A stretch of DNA of 5,016 bases from Acidimicrobiales bacterium (GTDB lineage Bacteria > Actinomycetota > Acidimicrobiia > Acidimicrobiales > JAKAVM01), in assembly GCA_027451785.1 (NCBI GenBank), contig DAIDIS010000166.1, positions 1 through 5,016 of the forward strand, read 5' to 3'. A program made the translations under genes and the position numbers. The notes under the pieces are model-generated. The model did not search any database and had not been told where the DNA came from. It saw only the letters and a list, made by a program, of their open reading frames with translations. This document shows, piece after piece, positions 1 through 5,016 of the stretch (positions are counted from its first letter, which is position 1; every line of letters begins with the position of its first letter).

Positions 1-192
1 AAGGCCTAGTTAGTTTAGGCGTCGGAGTAGAAGCGGCTACGGCGCAGTGAGTATCAGTACCCCGAAAAGTGTGCTTACGATGGGGGTTAAAGTTCTCACG
101 CTCAGTAGTCGACCAAAAAGCCAGCGAGAATAATCCAACGCGCCGGGGAATGATTTCCGGGAAGCGGGTTGGAATGCAAAAAGGGTGTATCT
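1..192. other. Non-coding leader upstream of the CAP gene
   Basis: No convincing gene was found. One plus frame is open from the window edge to a TGA at 48-50 and could be the last residues of an upstream gene, but 15 codons are too few to judge. A short hairpin GCCTA-7 nt-TAGGC (4-20) has no T-run after it. No clear -35/-10 pair was recognised. Confidence 0.3.
178..185 (+). promoter_or_regulatory. Ribosome binding site deciding the CAP-gene start
   Basis: A purine run AAAAAGGG sits 7 bases before the GTG at 193. It falls inside the coding region if the in-frame TTG at 169 were used, which favours GTG 193. The TTG has only a weaker GGGAAGCGGG stretch directly before it. Signal-peptide logic works with either start. 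Confidence 0.5.
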
Positions 193-1689
193 GTGGACCA
201 ATTCGACCTGAGCTCTCGCGCGGAATCTGTCCGTGCCAAACGCTTAGCAAGCACTTCGGCCGTCCTGGGCCTGTTGGCGCTGATTGTGGTCATTTTGGCG
301 CCTAGTGGGCCGAGCGGAGCTGGCGCCCGACAGACGAAACTGAGTGCGGCTCCGGCTTCGCTGCAAGTGGTCAACACACCTGCGAGCCCGCCATACATGG
401 CCCCAGTATCCTGTGGGCCTTCGGGGTGTTCAGGCTCACCTTGTCTCTATCCAGGAGTTCCAGGGTTCAGCGGCCCGCAGGACACTTCCCAGGGATGCGA
501 GCAAAGTCTATTGAGCGACATCAACTCTGCGAGGGGTGCCGAAGGCGTAGGCCCAATGGAACTCCCTTCGAATTGGGGTGGCCTAAGCGTCCAGGAGCAA
601 TTATTTGTCCTGGTCAATTTGGAGAGAACGGCAAGAGGCCTCCCTCCATTTTCGTCGATGGACCCCGTTCTCGACTCCGTGGCTCAGTCGGCGGCTCAGG
701 CGGGAGGAATCGACCCTTCGATCAATACTGGCTCGACGACCCTTAGTGGTGGGCAATCCGTCCAGAGCTGGACTTCAGATTTTTCCGGGGACGTCCCCAA
801 TCCCCTGGCAGCCGACTATGAGTGGATGTACGACGACGGGTACGGAGGATCGAACACCGATTGCGGCTCGCCGTCCAGCCCGGGGTGTTGGGCACACCGC
901 AACAGCATTCTGGGAAGTTACGGTGGGACCTTGGTCATGGGCGCCGGAGCCGCCTTCGGTGGATCTTGGTATACGGACTACACCTTGTTGCTGGTTTCTT
1001 CGACCGGGCAGTCTGCCGCACCGGACTTTTCCTATAGCTCAGAGCTGCCTTACCTGGCGGGAAGCATTGGTAGCCCTGTTTCGTCGATGGCGACTACACC
1101 CGACAGAGGCGGCTATTGGATAGCCTCCCAGGCTGGCGGTGTTTACGCGTTCGGCGATGCAAAGTACTACGGGTCGATGGGCGGCCAGCCACTAGCGCAG
1201 CCGATTGTGGGCATAGCCTCCACAGCCGACGGCAAAGGCTACTGGGAAATTGCGGCAGACGGCGGGATTTTCTCGTTCGGCGATGCAAAGTTTTACGGGT
1301 CGATGGGTGGCCAACCACTAGCGCAGCCGATAGTTGCCATAGCCTCTACGGCTGACGGCAAGGGCTACTGGGAGGTCGCCTCCGACGGCGGGATTTTCTC
1401 GTTCGGCGATGCAAAGTTCTACGGGTCGATGGGTGCGGTCCCACTGGTGAAGCCGATTGTGGGCATTGCGTCCACGTCCGACGGACAGGGTTATTGGTTG
1501 ATTGCCTCCGACGGTGGAGTGTTCTCGTTCGGTGACGCCCATTTCTTCGGATCCCTTGCGACATCGACGTTCAATTCCCAATTGCAGGCTCGTACCGCGA
1601 CCGGGTCAGGGAACGGATATTGGGTAACGGACGACGTAGGGAACGTCTATGCCTTTGGATCCGCTCGCAATTTCGGGTCGGTTTCTTAG
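193..1689 (+). CDS. Secreted CAP-domain protein with C-terminal 42-residue propeller-like repeats
   Basis: A 498-residue exported protein, probably extracellular or wall-associated; its substrate is unknown. Numbering is from the GTG at 193. A short basic N-terminus is followed by a hydrophobic segment (about residues 22-36) and a likely signal peptidase site after A43-G44-A45. A linker holds four Cys (74, 79, 84, 102). Residues about 135-270 resemble a CAP/SCP domain: N142-L-E-R, then G-C-W-A-H235-R, then a G-A-G...Y-T-D-Y strand. C224 and C232 could form a disulfide. From about residue 295 to the end there are five modules with a 42-residue period, carrying GYW, DGG(I/V)F and FGDAxxYGSM. 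GTG 193 is preferred over the in-frame TTG at 169 because AAAAAGGG (178-185) lies 7 bases upstream of it. CAP domains are known in secreted bacterial proteins; the binding or structural role of the repeats is inferred. Confidence is high for the gene, good for CAP, and low for function. Confidence 0.88.
   Translation: MDQFDLSSRAESVRAKRLASTSAVLGLLALIVVILAPSGPSGAGARQTKLSAAPASLQVVNTPASPPYMAPVSCGPSGCSGSPCLYPGVPGFSGPQDTSQGCEQSLLSDINSARGAEGVGPMELPSNWGGLSVQEQLFVLVNLERTARGLPPFSSMDPVLDSVAQSAAQAGGIDPSINTGSTTLSGGQSVQSWTSDFSGDVPNPLAADYEWMYDDGYGGSNTDCGSPSSPGCWAHRNSILGSYGGTLVMGAGAAFGGSWYTDYTLLLVSSTGQSAAPDFSYSSELPYLAGSIGSPVSSMATTPDRGGYWIASQAGGVYAFGDAKYYGSMGGQPLAQPIVGIASTADGKGYWEIAADGGIFSFGDAKFYGSMGGQPLAQPIVAIASTADGKGYWEVASDGGIFSFGDAKFYGSMGAVPLVKPIVGIASTSDGQGYWLIASDGGVFSFGDAHFFGSLATSTFNSQLQARTATGSGNGYWVTDDVGNVYAFGSARNFGSVS
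1111..1689 (+). repeat. Tandem 126-bp coding repeats (42-residue units)
   Basis: Units begin at GYW codons at 1111, 1237, 1363, 1489 and 1615, exactly 126 bases apart; the last is partial and ends at the stop. A half unit (S-P-V-S-S-M-A-T-T-P-D) precedes the first GYW, so redrawing the boundary at the P-(I/V)-V strand gives five whole modules. Units 2 and 3 share a 35-base identical run covering DGGIFSFGDAKF, and units 1 and 2 share the GQPLAQPIV segment almost base for base. This suggests recent duplication or gene conversion. Unit 4 and the last unit are diverged, as is usual for array ends. Confidence 0.9.
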
Positions 1690-1838
1690 GTTCTTAGGGT
1701 TATTGGGCGTAATTCGCGCTGGATGCCTCTCTTTTAGTAGCTCGCTGACATAGGCCGATCATCGCGGGTCGAATGGTTAGACGCTAATGTCGCACAGGGT
1801 AACCCCAACTGCGGCGGTTGTGGCGATCGGAGCCTAGG
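1690..1838. other. Intergenic region between the CAP and methyltransferase genes
   Basis: 149 bases without a gene. A tandem TTCTTAGG repeat overlaps the CAP stop codon. No strong hairpin with a T-run was seen, so no terminator is called. A near-palindrome CAACTGC-G-GCGGTTG (1806-1820) lies 19 bases before the methyltransferase start and could be a weak operator or leader hairpin. No promoter could be assigned with confidence. Confidence 0.3.
1829..1832 (+). promoter_or_regulatory. Ribosome binding site of the methyltransferase gene
   Basis: GGAG with a 6-base spacer to the ATG at 1839. It would be inside the coding sequence if translation began at TTG 1818, so it supports the ATG start. Confidence 0.6.
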
Positions 1839-2726
1839 ATGAGCGATTTGCAGGAAGGCAGAGCGAAGATTCTGCAGAGATTCGACGAGGTATACGAAGA
1901 GCTTGCCTCTTCGGTGGAAGACGAATCGATCAGGCTGATGCTTCAATACACCCACCAACTTCACCGGCTTTGGAGACCGCTTTTGGGAGTGCTGCCGCTG
2001 CCGGAGGGGGGCAGGTTCTTGGATGTGGGGACCGGTTCGGGATTGGTTCCCTTGGAGATTGCCACCACAAGGACCATAGACGCCGTGGGGTTTGACATCG
2101 AGTCACGATACATCGCCTTTGCCGAGAGATTCAGGGAAGCGCTCTTGTCGGAAGGGATTTTGGATTCCACGTCGCAAGTGGATTTCCGTCTGGGTGACCT
2201 GGCGAACCTCTCGCTCGAGTCGGAAAGTTTTGACGTAATTCTCGTCAGGGAAGTACTTCAGTTTCTCGTAGATCCACAAGCAGCCACAGACTCTCTCTTC
2301 CAGGCGTCCAAGCCCGGAGCGATCATTTGCATGAGCGACCTGGACGACCAATTGTTTGTCTCATACCCAGAGCATTCCGACGCCTTTTCGAGGATGTTTC
2401 GGTCGATCGGGAACGTTCAGAGGGCTCAAGGCGGTGACAGGGAGATCGGAAGGAAACTTTCGTATTATCTGTCGCAGAGCGGATTTGCCATCCAGTCGGT
2501 CTTCGCCATTCCACAGGCCAGGCACTTCGTGGAGACTGAGAACGACCCCGAGAGGCTTTTTGTTATTGAGCAGATGAAAGAGGCACGCGAACGGGTTGTC
2601 TCAAGCGGAGAGATGTCGGATGCGCAGTTCACGGCTCTCATCGAACAGATCGAGAACGAGCCTCAATGCGAGCGTTATCGGTTCAACGCGAGGCTCGTTG
2701 CCATCGGGCAGAAGCCGAGAGCCTGA
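1839..2726 (+). CDS. Class I SAM-dependent methyltransferase
   Basis: A 295-residue cytosolic enzyme predicted to transfer a methyl group from S-adenosylmethionine to an unknown, probably small, substrate. The Rossmann-type core is clear: motif I DVGTGSG (62-68), an acidic residue ending strand 2 (G-F-D86), D120 after strand 3, motif IV FDVILVREVL (131-140), and a post-motif S-K-P-G-A-I-I-C strand (157-164). The segment G-G-D-R-E-I-G-R-K-L (198-207) resembles the loop-helix found after the core in UbiE/Coq5-like small-molecule methyltransferases. An N-terminal helical region (about 1-50) and a C-terminal charged helical tail flank the core. The ATG at 1839 is chosen over the in-frame TTG at 1818 because GGAG (1829-1832) lies 6 bases before it. 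The gene appears to be monocistronic and converges on the minus-strand gene, with 14 bases between the stop codons. The family is secure; the substrate cannot be read from the sequence. Confidence 0.9.
   Translation: MSDLQEGRAKILQRFDEVYEELASSVEDESIRLMLQYTHQLHRLWRPLLGVLPLPEGGRFLDVGTGSGLVPLEIATTRTIDAVGFDIESRYIAFAERFREALLSEGILDSTSQVDFRLGDLANLSLESESFDVILVREVLQFLVDPQAATDSLFQASKPGAIICMSDLDDQLFVSYPEHSDAFSRMFRSIGNVQRAQGGDREIGRKLSYYLSQSGFAIQSVFAIPQARHFVETENDPERLFVIEQMKEARERVVSSGEMSDAQFTALIEQIENEPQCERYRFNARLVAIGQKPRA
2655..2699. other. Strong two-part hairpin inside the 3' end of the methyltransferase gene
   Basis: AACGAGCCTC (2655-2664) and GAGGCTCGTT (2690-2699) form a perfect 10-bp inverted repeat. 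Inside it, GCGTT (2672-2676) pairs with AACGC (2685-2689) around an 8-base loop. The structure lies 25 bases before the methyltransferase stop and 41 bases beyond the stop of the convergent minus-strand gene. It could therefore act as a transcription end signal for the minus strand, but neither strand has a T-run after it, so it would be a tail-less terminator at best. It could also be a coincidence within coding sequence. Confidence 0.4.
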
Positions 2727-2740
2727 TTAGGACCTCGGAT

Positions 2741-3172
2741 CTAGGCCCCGGTGTCCTGGCTTTCCAGCCTATGTCTCAAGGTGCCGGCTGGGTGCGAAAG
2801 CCTTGACCGGCGTTCCTGCGTTTGGCGTATCCTGCCGAAGATCGGCGTTATTTCGGCAAGAGGCTGGGCTGATTCCGGAGAGAATCCAGTGCCTTTGCCT
2901 GCGCGGTGCAACCTAATACGCCACGCCGCACGCCTGTCGGCCTTCAATGCAGCGTGCGAATAGGTATCGTTTCCCGGTTCTCCCAGAGAATGAACCGGAG
3001 ACACCTGGGTGACAAGCCGAAGATCAACCGGAGAAAGGCCCAGAATATCGGCGATCTCTTCGAACTCTTGGCGCTCCCGCTCTTTCTTGGCGGAGACCGA
3101 GGCGCTGACCTGGTACGCGACATAACCGAGCATTACCGCCAAGTTCAATGCCAAAAGCACCTCAACCGTCAT
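2741..3172 (-). CDS. Small membrane-anchored protein of unknown function, C-terminus suspect
   Basis: A 143-residue ORF on the minus strand. The start is well supported: GGAGGG (plus coordinates 3178-3183) lies 5 bases before the ATG. Residues 1-26 form one hydrophobic segment (V-E-V-L-L-A-L-N-L-A-V-M-L-G-Y-V-A-Y), predicting a single membrane anchor with the rest probably cytoplasmic. Residues about 29-45 are a charged helix rich in K, R and E, followed by I-L-G-L-S-P-V-D-L-R-L. No family was recognised. From about residue 55-58 the character changes: the sequence becomes rich in G, P, S, A and R, and second-codon-position GC goes from 19 of 58 codons to 50 of 85. This change coincides with an inverted-repeat-bounded element. 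The natural protein may thus have been about 60 residues long, with the rest read through non-coding DNA. The gene is probably real; the reading of its last 85 residues is doubtful. Confidence 0.7.
   Translation of the reverse strand: MTVEVLLALNLAVMLGYVAYQVSASVSAKKERERQEFEEIADILGLSPVDLRLVTQVSPVHSLGEPGNDTYSHAALKADRRAAWRIRLHRAGKGTGFSPESAQPLAEITPIFGRIRQTQERRSRLSHPAGTLRHRLESQDTGA
2745..3010. other. Inverted-repeat-bounded element; candidate structured RNA
   Basis: The ends pair as CCCCGGTGTC (2746-2755) with GACACCTGGG (3000-3009), nine of ten positions, plus a possible G-U at 2745/3010. Nested inside without conflict are: GGCTTTCCAGCC (2758-2769) with GGCTGG (2786-2791) and AAAGCC (2797-2802), 12 bp with a 5-base bulge; TGGCGTAT (2823-2830) with ATACGCCA (2916-2923). 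Within that helix lie TGCCGAA/TTCGGCA (2833-2839/2852-2858), a bulged 11-bp hairpin (2861-2894) and TTGC/GCAA (2895-2898/2908-2911). Further along are CGCACGC/GCGTGCG (2927-2933/2952-2958) and CCGGTTC/GAACCGG (2974-2980/2992-2998). Either strand could be the RNA. It matches no RNA family I recognise. A GC-rich 266-base sequence will always fold to some extent, so the helices are suggestive rather than proof. A miniature inverted-repeat element is the main alternative; no target-site duplication is evident. Confidence 0.4.
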
Positions 3173-3177
3173 GGCAA

Positions 3178-3183
3178 CCCTCC
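3178..3183 (-). promoter_or_regulatory. Strong Shine-Dalgarno for the minus-strand gene
   Basis: Read on the minus strand this is GGAGGG with a 5-base spacer TTGCC before the ATG at 3172. It is the clearest ribosome binding site in the window and the main reason to accept the short minus-strand gene over the overlapping plus-strand ORFs. Confidence 0.7.
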
Positions 3184-3237
3184 AATTAGTCCCTGCTTGC
3201 GTCCGGTCATGAGCTGCGTCGATCCCTGGGGTCGGCG

Positions 3238-3257
3238 TTACATCACACGATTTGTAA
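3238..3257. promoter_or_regulatory. Possible operator, TTACA-N10-TGTAA
   Basis: A 5-bp perfect dyad with a 10-base spacer, placed in the divergent promoter region about 66 bases before the minus-strand start. Size and symmetry fit a dimeric repressor site, but 5-bp arms are short enough to arise by chance and no regulator gene is in the window. Confidence 0.25.
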
Positions 3258-3402
3258 CCGGCACCAGTTCTTTTTCGGCACGTTCGGTGGTCAAACTAAA
3301 GTCGAACTCTTACTTAAAGTGCGGCCCGTTGGGATCCGATGGTCACAGTCAGCTAATAAGCTCGCTAAAGTGCCGAATGATCTTGTTGAGGCGAAAGGCG
3401 GT

Positions 3403-4167
3403 ATGGCTCCCGAGAGAGTGCTGCCTCAGTCTCTTTCACCCAGTTCCATCTCCACCTACCGGTCGTGCCCGAAGCGGTTTGAGTACTCGAAGATAGACAA
3501 GCTTCCCGACCCACCTGGAAAGGAGGCCCTGATCGGCACTTTTGCCCACTCGGTGCTGGAAGACTTAATGAAGCTCGCTCCTGAGTTCAGGGAGGCGGAG
3601 AGCGCCCGTCGGATCGCCCGGGCGAACTGGGGAAGATTCGAGTCAGGCAGGGACTTCAAGAGGTTGGGGCTTGACGAGGCTTCGGCAAAGGATTTTCGCT
3701 GGGAAGCCTGGCGAGGCATTGAGGGCTACTTCGCGATGGAGGATCCCGCAACGGTCGACGTGGTGGGTACGGAACGGAAAGTCGGAGCCTCAATCGGGGA
3801 TGTCATGGTCCGGGGAATTGTCGATCGGTTGGAGCGAGCCGGTGACTCGACGATCGTCAGTGACTATAAGTCGGGCAAGGTCCCCTCGGGGCGTTACCGC
3901 TCAGAAGCCTTGCAGCAGCCGTTCCTCTATGCAGCAATCCTTGCCGAAAGTGGTGTCAATGTCGACAGGGTGAGGCTTTTGTACATCAAGGCTTCCGAAG
4001 AGATTGCCGCAGAAGTCGAAGACACTGCCATTGCGCAAGCTAAGGAGAGAGTCGAAGAAACCTGGGCCTCGATTAACCAGGACTTTGACGAAGAATTCTT
4101 TGAGCCCAAGCCAGGCCCGCTATGTAATTGGTGTGCCTATAAGCCGATCTGCCCGGCGCACCAATAG
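3403..4167 (+). CDS. PD-(D/E)XK nuclease of the RecB/Cas4-like family with a predicted 4Fe-4S cluster
   Basis: A 254-residue predicted DNA nuclease (PDDEXK_1-type), acting on DNA in the cytoplasm, probably as a metal-dependent exonuclease in repair or recombination. Numbering is from ATG 3403. The N-terminal L-S-P-S-S-I-S-T-Y-R-S-C22-P-K-R-F is the usual family opening. Next come G-T-F-A-H49 (RecB-type histidine), G-I-V-D141-R, the core V-S-D154-Y-K156-S-G-K, and Q171/Q172-P-F-L-Y176 (QxxxY). The C-terminus carries C241-N-W-C244-A-Y-K-P-I-C250-P. With C22 these make the one-plus-three cysteine set known to hold an Fe-S cluster in Cas4 and AddB, so all catalytic and cluster residues appear intact. 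It lacks any helicase part and has no cas gene or CRISPR array beside it, so it is a stand-alone nuclease. The in-frame GTG at 3319 would add 28 residues; ATG 3403 is preferred because the family usually starts close to the S-x-S-x-x-x-x-x-x-C segment and AAAGG lies 4 bases upstream. Confidence 0.9.
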   Translation: MAPERVLPQSLSPSSISTYRSCPKRFEYSKIDKLPDPPGKEALIGTFAHSVLEDLMKLAPEFREAESARRIARANWGRFESGRDFKRLGLDEASAKDFRWEAWRGIEGYFAMEDPATVDVVGTERKVGASIGDVMVRGIVDRLERAGDSTIVSDYKSGKVPSGRYRSEALQQPFLYAAILAESGVNVDRVRLLYIKASEEIAAEVEDTAIAQAKERVEETWASINQDFDEEFFEPKPGPLCNWCAYKPICPAHQ

Positions 4168-4181
4168 GGCTGCTGATTGGT
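4160..4181 (+). other. Weak hairpin across the nuclease stop codon
   Basis: ACCAAT (4160-4165) and ATTGGT (4176-4181) form a 6-bp inverted repeat with a 10-base loop containing the TAG stop. The stem is AT-rich and only GATTTG follows, so it is unlikely to be an efficient terminator. The nuclease and GH15 genes may therefore be read through as one transcript. Confidence 0.25.
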
Positions 4182-4234
4182 AGATTTGGGCTAGGTCCAC
4201 GACTCGAGTGCGACCGAGGCTCCAGAAAGGGCGC

Positions 4235-5016
4235 ATGGCACTCCGCATCGAAGACTATGCAGTAATCGGGGACACCCATACGGCGGCACTGGTCGGCCTG
4301 GACGGTTCGATGGACTGGCTTTGCCTGCCCAGGTTCGACTCCGCCGCCTGTTTCGCAAAACTTCTAGGGAATGACGAAAACGGCTATTGGAAGATAGCTC
4401 CTGTTCAAACGCCTAAGAAAGTGACTCGCTCCTACCGCCAGGACTCGTTGGTTCTGGAGACGGTATTCGAGACTGAGACCGGCAAGGCGAAGCTGATTGA
4501 CTTCATGAAGCTGAGGGATGAAATCCCCAATGTCGTTCGAGTCGTCGAAGGGATTGAGGGCGAAGTCGACTTTTTGATGCAGTTTGTCCTGAGGTTTGAC
4601 TACGGATCGGTGATTCCGTGGGTGAAAGGCGTGGACGGAGTGCTTTCGGCAATCGCGGGACCGGACGCGGTCGATCTTTGGACGCCTGTCGATGTTGAAG
4701 GCCGGAACCTGACGAGTGTTTCGGAGTTCACCATCAAAGCCGCGCAGGACGTTCCGTTCGTTTTGTGCTGGCATCCGTCCAACCAACCTCCCTCACAGCC
4801 TGTAAACCCTACGTACGCTCTCCGAGAGACGACCAACAGCTGGAAGGATTGGGCGAGTGTATGCAGTTACAAGGGCGAGTACCGTGAATCGGTCGTCCGG
4901 TCGCTGATTACCTTGAAGGCGCTTACCTATGCTCCGACAGGCGGGATTGTGGCTGCCGCGACGACTTCGCTCCCGGAGAGCCTTGGGGGTAGCAGGAACT
5001 GGGACTACCGCTACTG
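4235..5016 (+). CDS. Glycoside hydrolase family 15 protein, trehalase/glucoamylase-like, 3' truncated by the window
   Basis: The first 260 residues of an enzyme whose family is usually about 600-670 residues. It is probably a cytosolic inverting alpha-glucosidase acting on trehalose or alpha-glucans; no signal peptide is seen. The opening I-E-D-Y-A-V-I-G-D-T-H-T-A-A-L-V-G-L-D-G-S with D-W-L-C-L-P-R-F-D-S (27-36) is the hallmark of the trehalase-like N-terminal beta-sandwich domain (TREH_N), about residues 3-150. The (alpha/alpha)6 catalytic barrel starts near 215 (Y-R-E-S-V-V-R-S-L-I-T-L-K-A-L) and includes T-G-G-I-V-A-A-A-T-T-S-L-P-E (235-248) and R-N-W-D-Y-R-Y (254-260), the expected lead-in to WLRDA. 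The catalytic glutamates lie beyond the window. The start is ATG 4235 with AGAAAGGG (4224-4231) just upstream. It lies 67 bases after the nuclease in the same direction. Mycobacterial relatives are known trehalases, but substrate here is not decided by the visible part. Confidence 0.92.
   Translation, partial: MALRIEDYAVIGDTHTAALVGLDGSMDWLCLPRFDSAACFAKLLGNDENGYWKIAPVQTPKKVTRSYRQDSLVLETVFETETGKAKLIDFMKLRDEIPNVVRVVEGIEGEVDFLMQFVLRFDYGSVIPWVKGVDGVLSAIAGPDAVDLWTPVDVEGRNLTSVSEFTIKAAQDVPFVLCWHPSNQPPSQPVNPTYALRETTNSWKDWASVCSYKGEYRESVVRSLITLKALTYAPTGGIVAAATTSLPESLGGSRNWDYRY

Larger units (their letters stand above)
3173..3402. other. Divergent intergenic region between the membrane-protein and nuclease genes
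   Basis: About 230 bases that must hold promoters for both flanking genes. It contains a TTACA-10 nt-TGTAA inverted repeat (3238-3257) and three copies of TAAAGT (3297, 3315, 3366), two of them extended as TAAAGTGCSG. On the minus strand TTGACC (plus 3289-3294) is a possible -35, but no good -10 follows at 16-18 bases. No promoter is called firmly. Confidence 0.35.

Noticed and set aside
141..162. GGAA-TGAT-TTCC hairpin in the CAP leader
   Set aside because: Only four base pairs hold once alignment is checked; flanking G/C runs do not pair in register.
1111..1689. Regularly spaced repeats that might be taken for a CRISPR array
   Set aside because: The 126-base period is exact in frame, and both repeat and 'spacer' parts code for conserved protein modules.
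1734..1964. Minus-strand ORF across the methyltransferase start
   Set aside because: It overlaps the methyltransferase N-terminus, has no domain and no convincing ribosome binding site.
2866..2890. GGGCTGATTC similar to the 5' end of some tmRNAs
   Set aside because: No tRNA-like 3' end, tag reading frame or TTCGAC-type element is present; the match is about ten bases only.
2860..3010. Resemblance to a cobalamin riboswitch on the plus strand (GAGAATCC, GCGCGGTGCAAC and CCGGAGACACCTGGG, the last like a B12 box)
   Set aside because: The conserved AGGGAA and GCCACTG elements are missing, the B12-box match needs an inserted A, the helix order differs, and no B12-related gene follows on that strand.
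2906..3496. Plus-strand ORF of 196 codons
   Set aside because: It lies antisense to the minus-strand gene, whose start has a strong Shine-Dalgarno, runs over the nuclease start in another frame, and its sequence looks like a reverse shadow of the charged helix.
3403..4167. Calling the nuclease Cas4 and inferring a CRISPR system
   Set aside because: The same motifs and cysteines occur in AddB and many stand-alone RecB-like nucleases; no cas1, cas2 or repeat array is visible.
4364..4836. Two minus-strand ORFs under the GH15 gene
   Set aside because: The plus frame shows clear GH15 motifs throughout; the reverse ORFs have no ribosome binding site or recognisable domain.

Overview
This window looks like chromosomal DNA from a mid-to-high GC actinobacterium. 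The first gene joins a CAP-type secreted domain to GYW...DGG(I/V)(F/Y)xFGDAxxYGSM repeats, an architecture I associate with Acidimicrobiia and their relatives. The last gene is an actinobacterial-type GH15 trehalase-like enzyme. TTG/GTG codons near starts and GC-rich codon use agree with this. The class assignment is an inference from protein style, not a measured placement.

Layout. Bases 1-192 are non-coding leader with no recognisable gene. A secreted CAP/propeller-like protein follows (193-1689, +). After a 149-base gap comes a SAM-dependent methyltransferase (1839-2726, +). It converges, with only 14 bases between stop codons, on a small membrane-anchored protein of unknown function (2741-3172, -). 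A 230-base divergent intergenic region (3173-3402) separates that gene from a PD-(D/E)XK nuclease with a predicted Fe-S cluster (3403-4167, +). After a 67-base gap comes a GH15 protein cut off by the window end (4235-5016, +).

No single pathway ties these genes together. The nuclease and the GH15 gene are co-directional and could share a transcript. The CAP protein and the methyltransferase look like separate units. No CRISPR array, integrase, transposase or tRNA was found.

The most unusual feature is at about 2745-3010. This stretch is bounded by a near-perfect inverted repeat and contains seven further nested inverted repeats that fold without conflict into a branched structure. It coincides with the last 88 or so codons of the minus-strand membrane-protein ORF. 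The second-codon-position GC of that ORF rises from 19/58 in the N-terminal part to 50/85 in this part. It may be an undescribed structured RNA, or a small inverted-repeat element that replaced the end of the gene.
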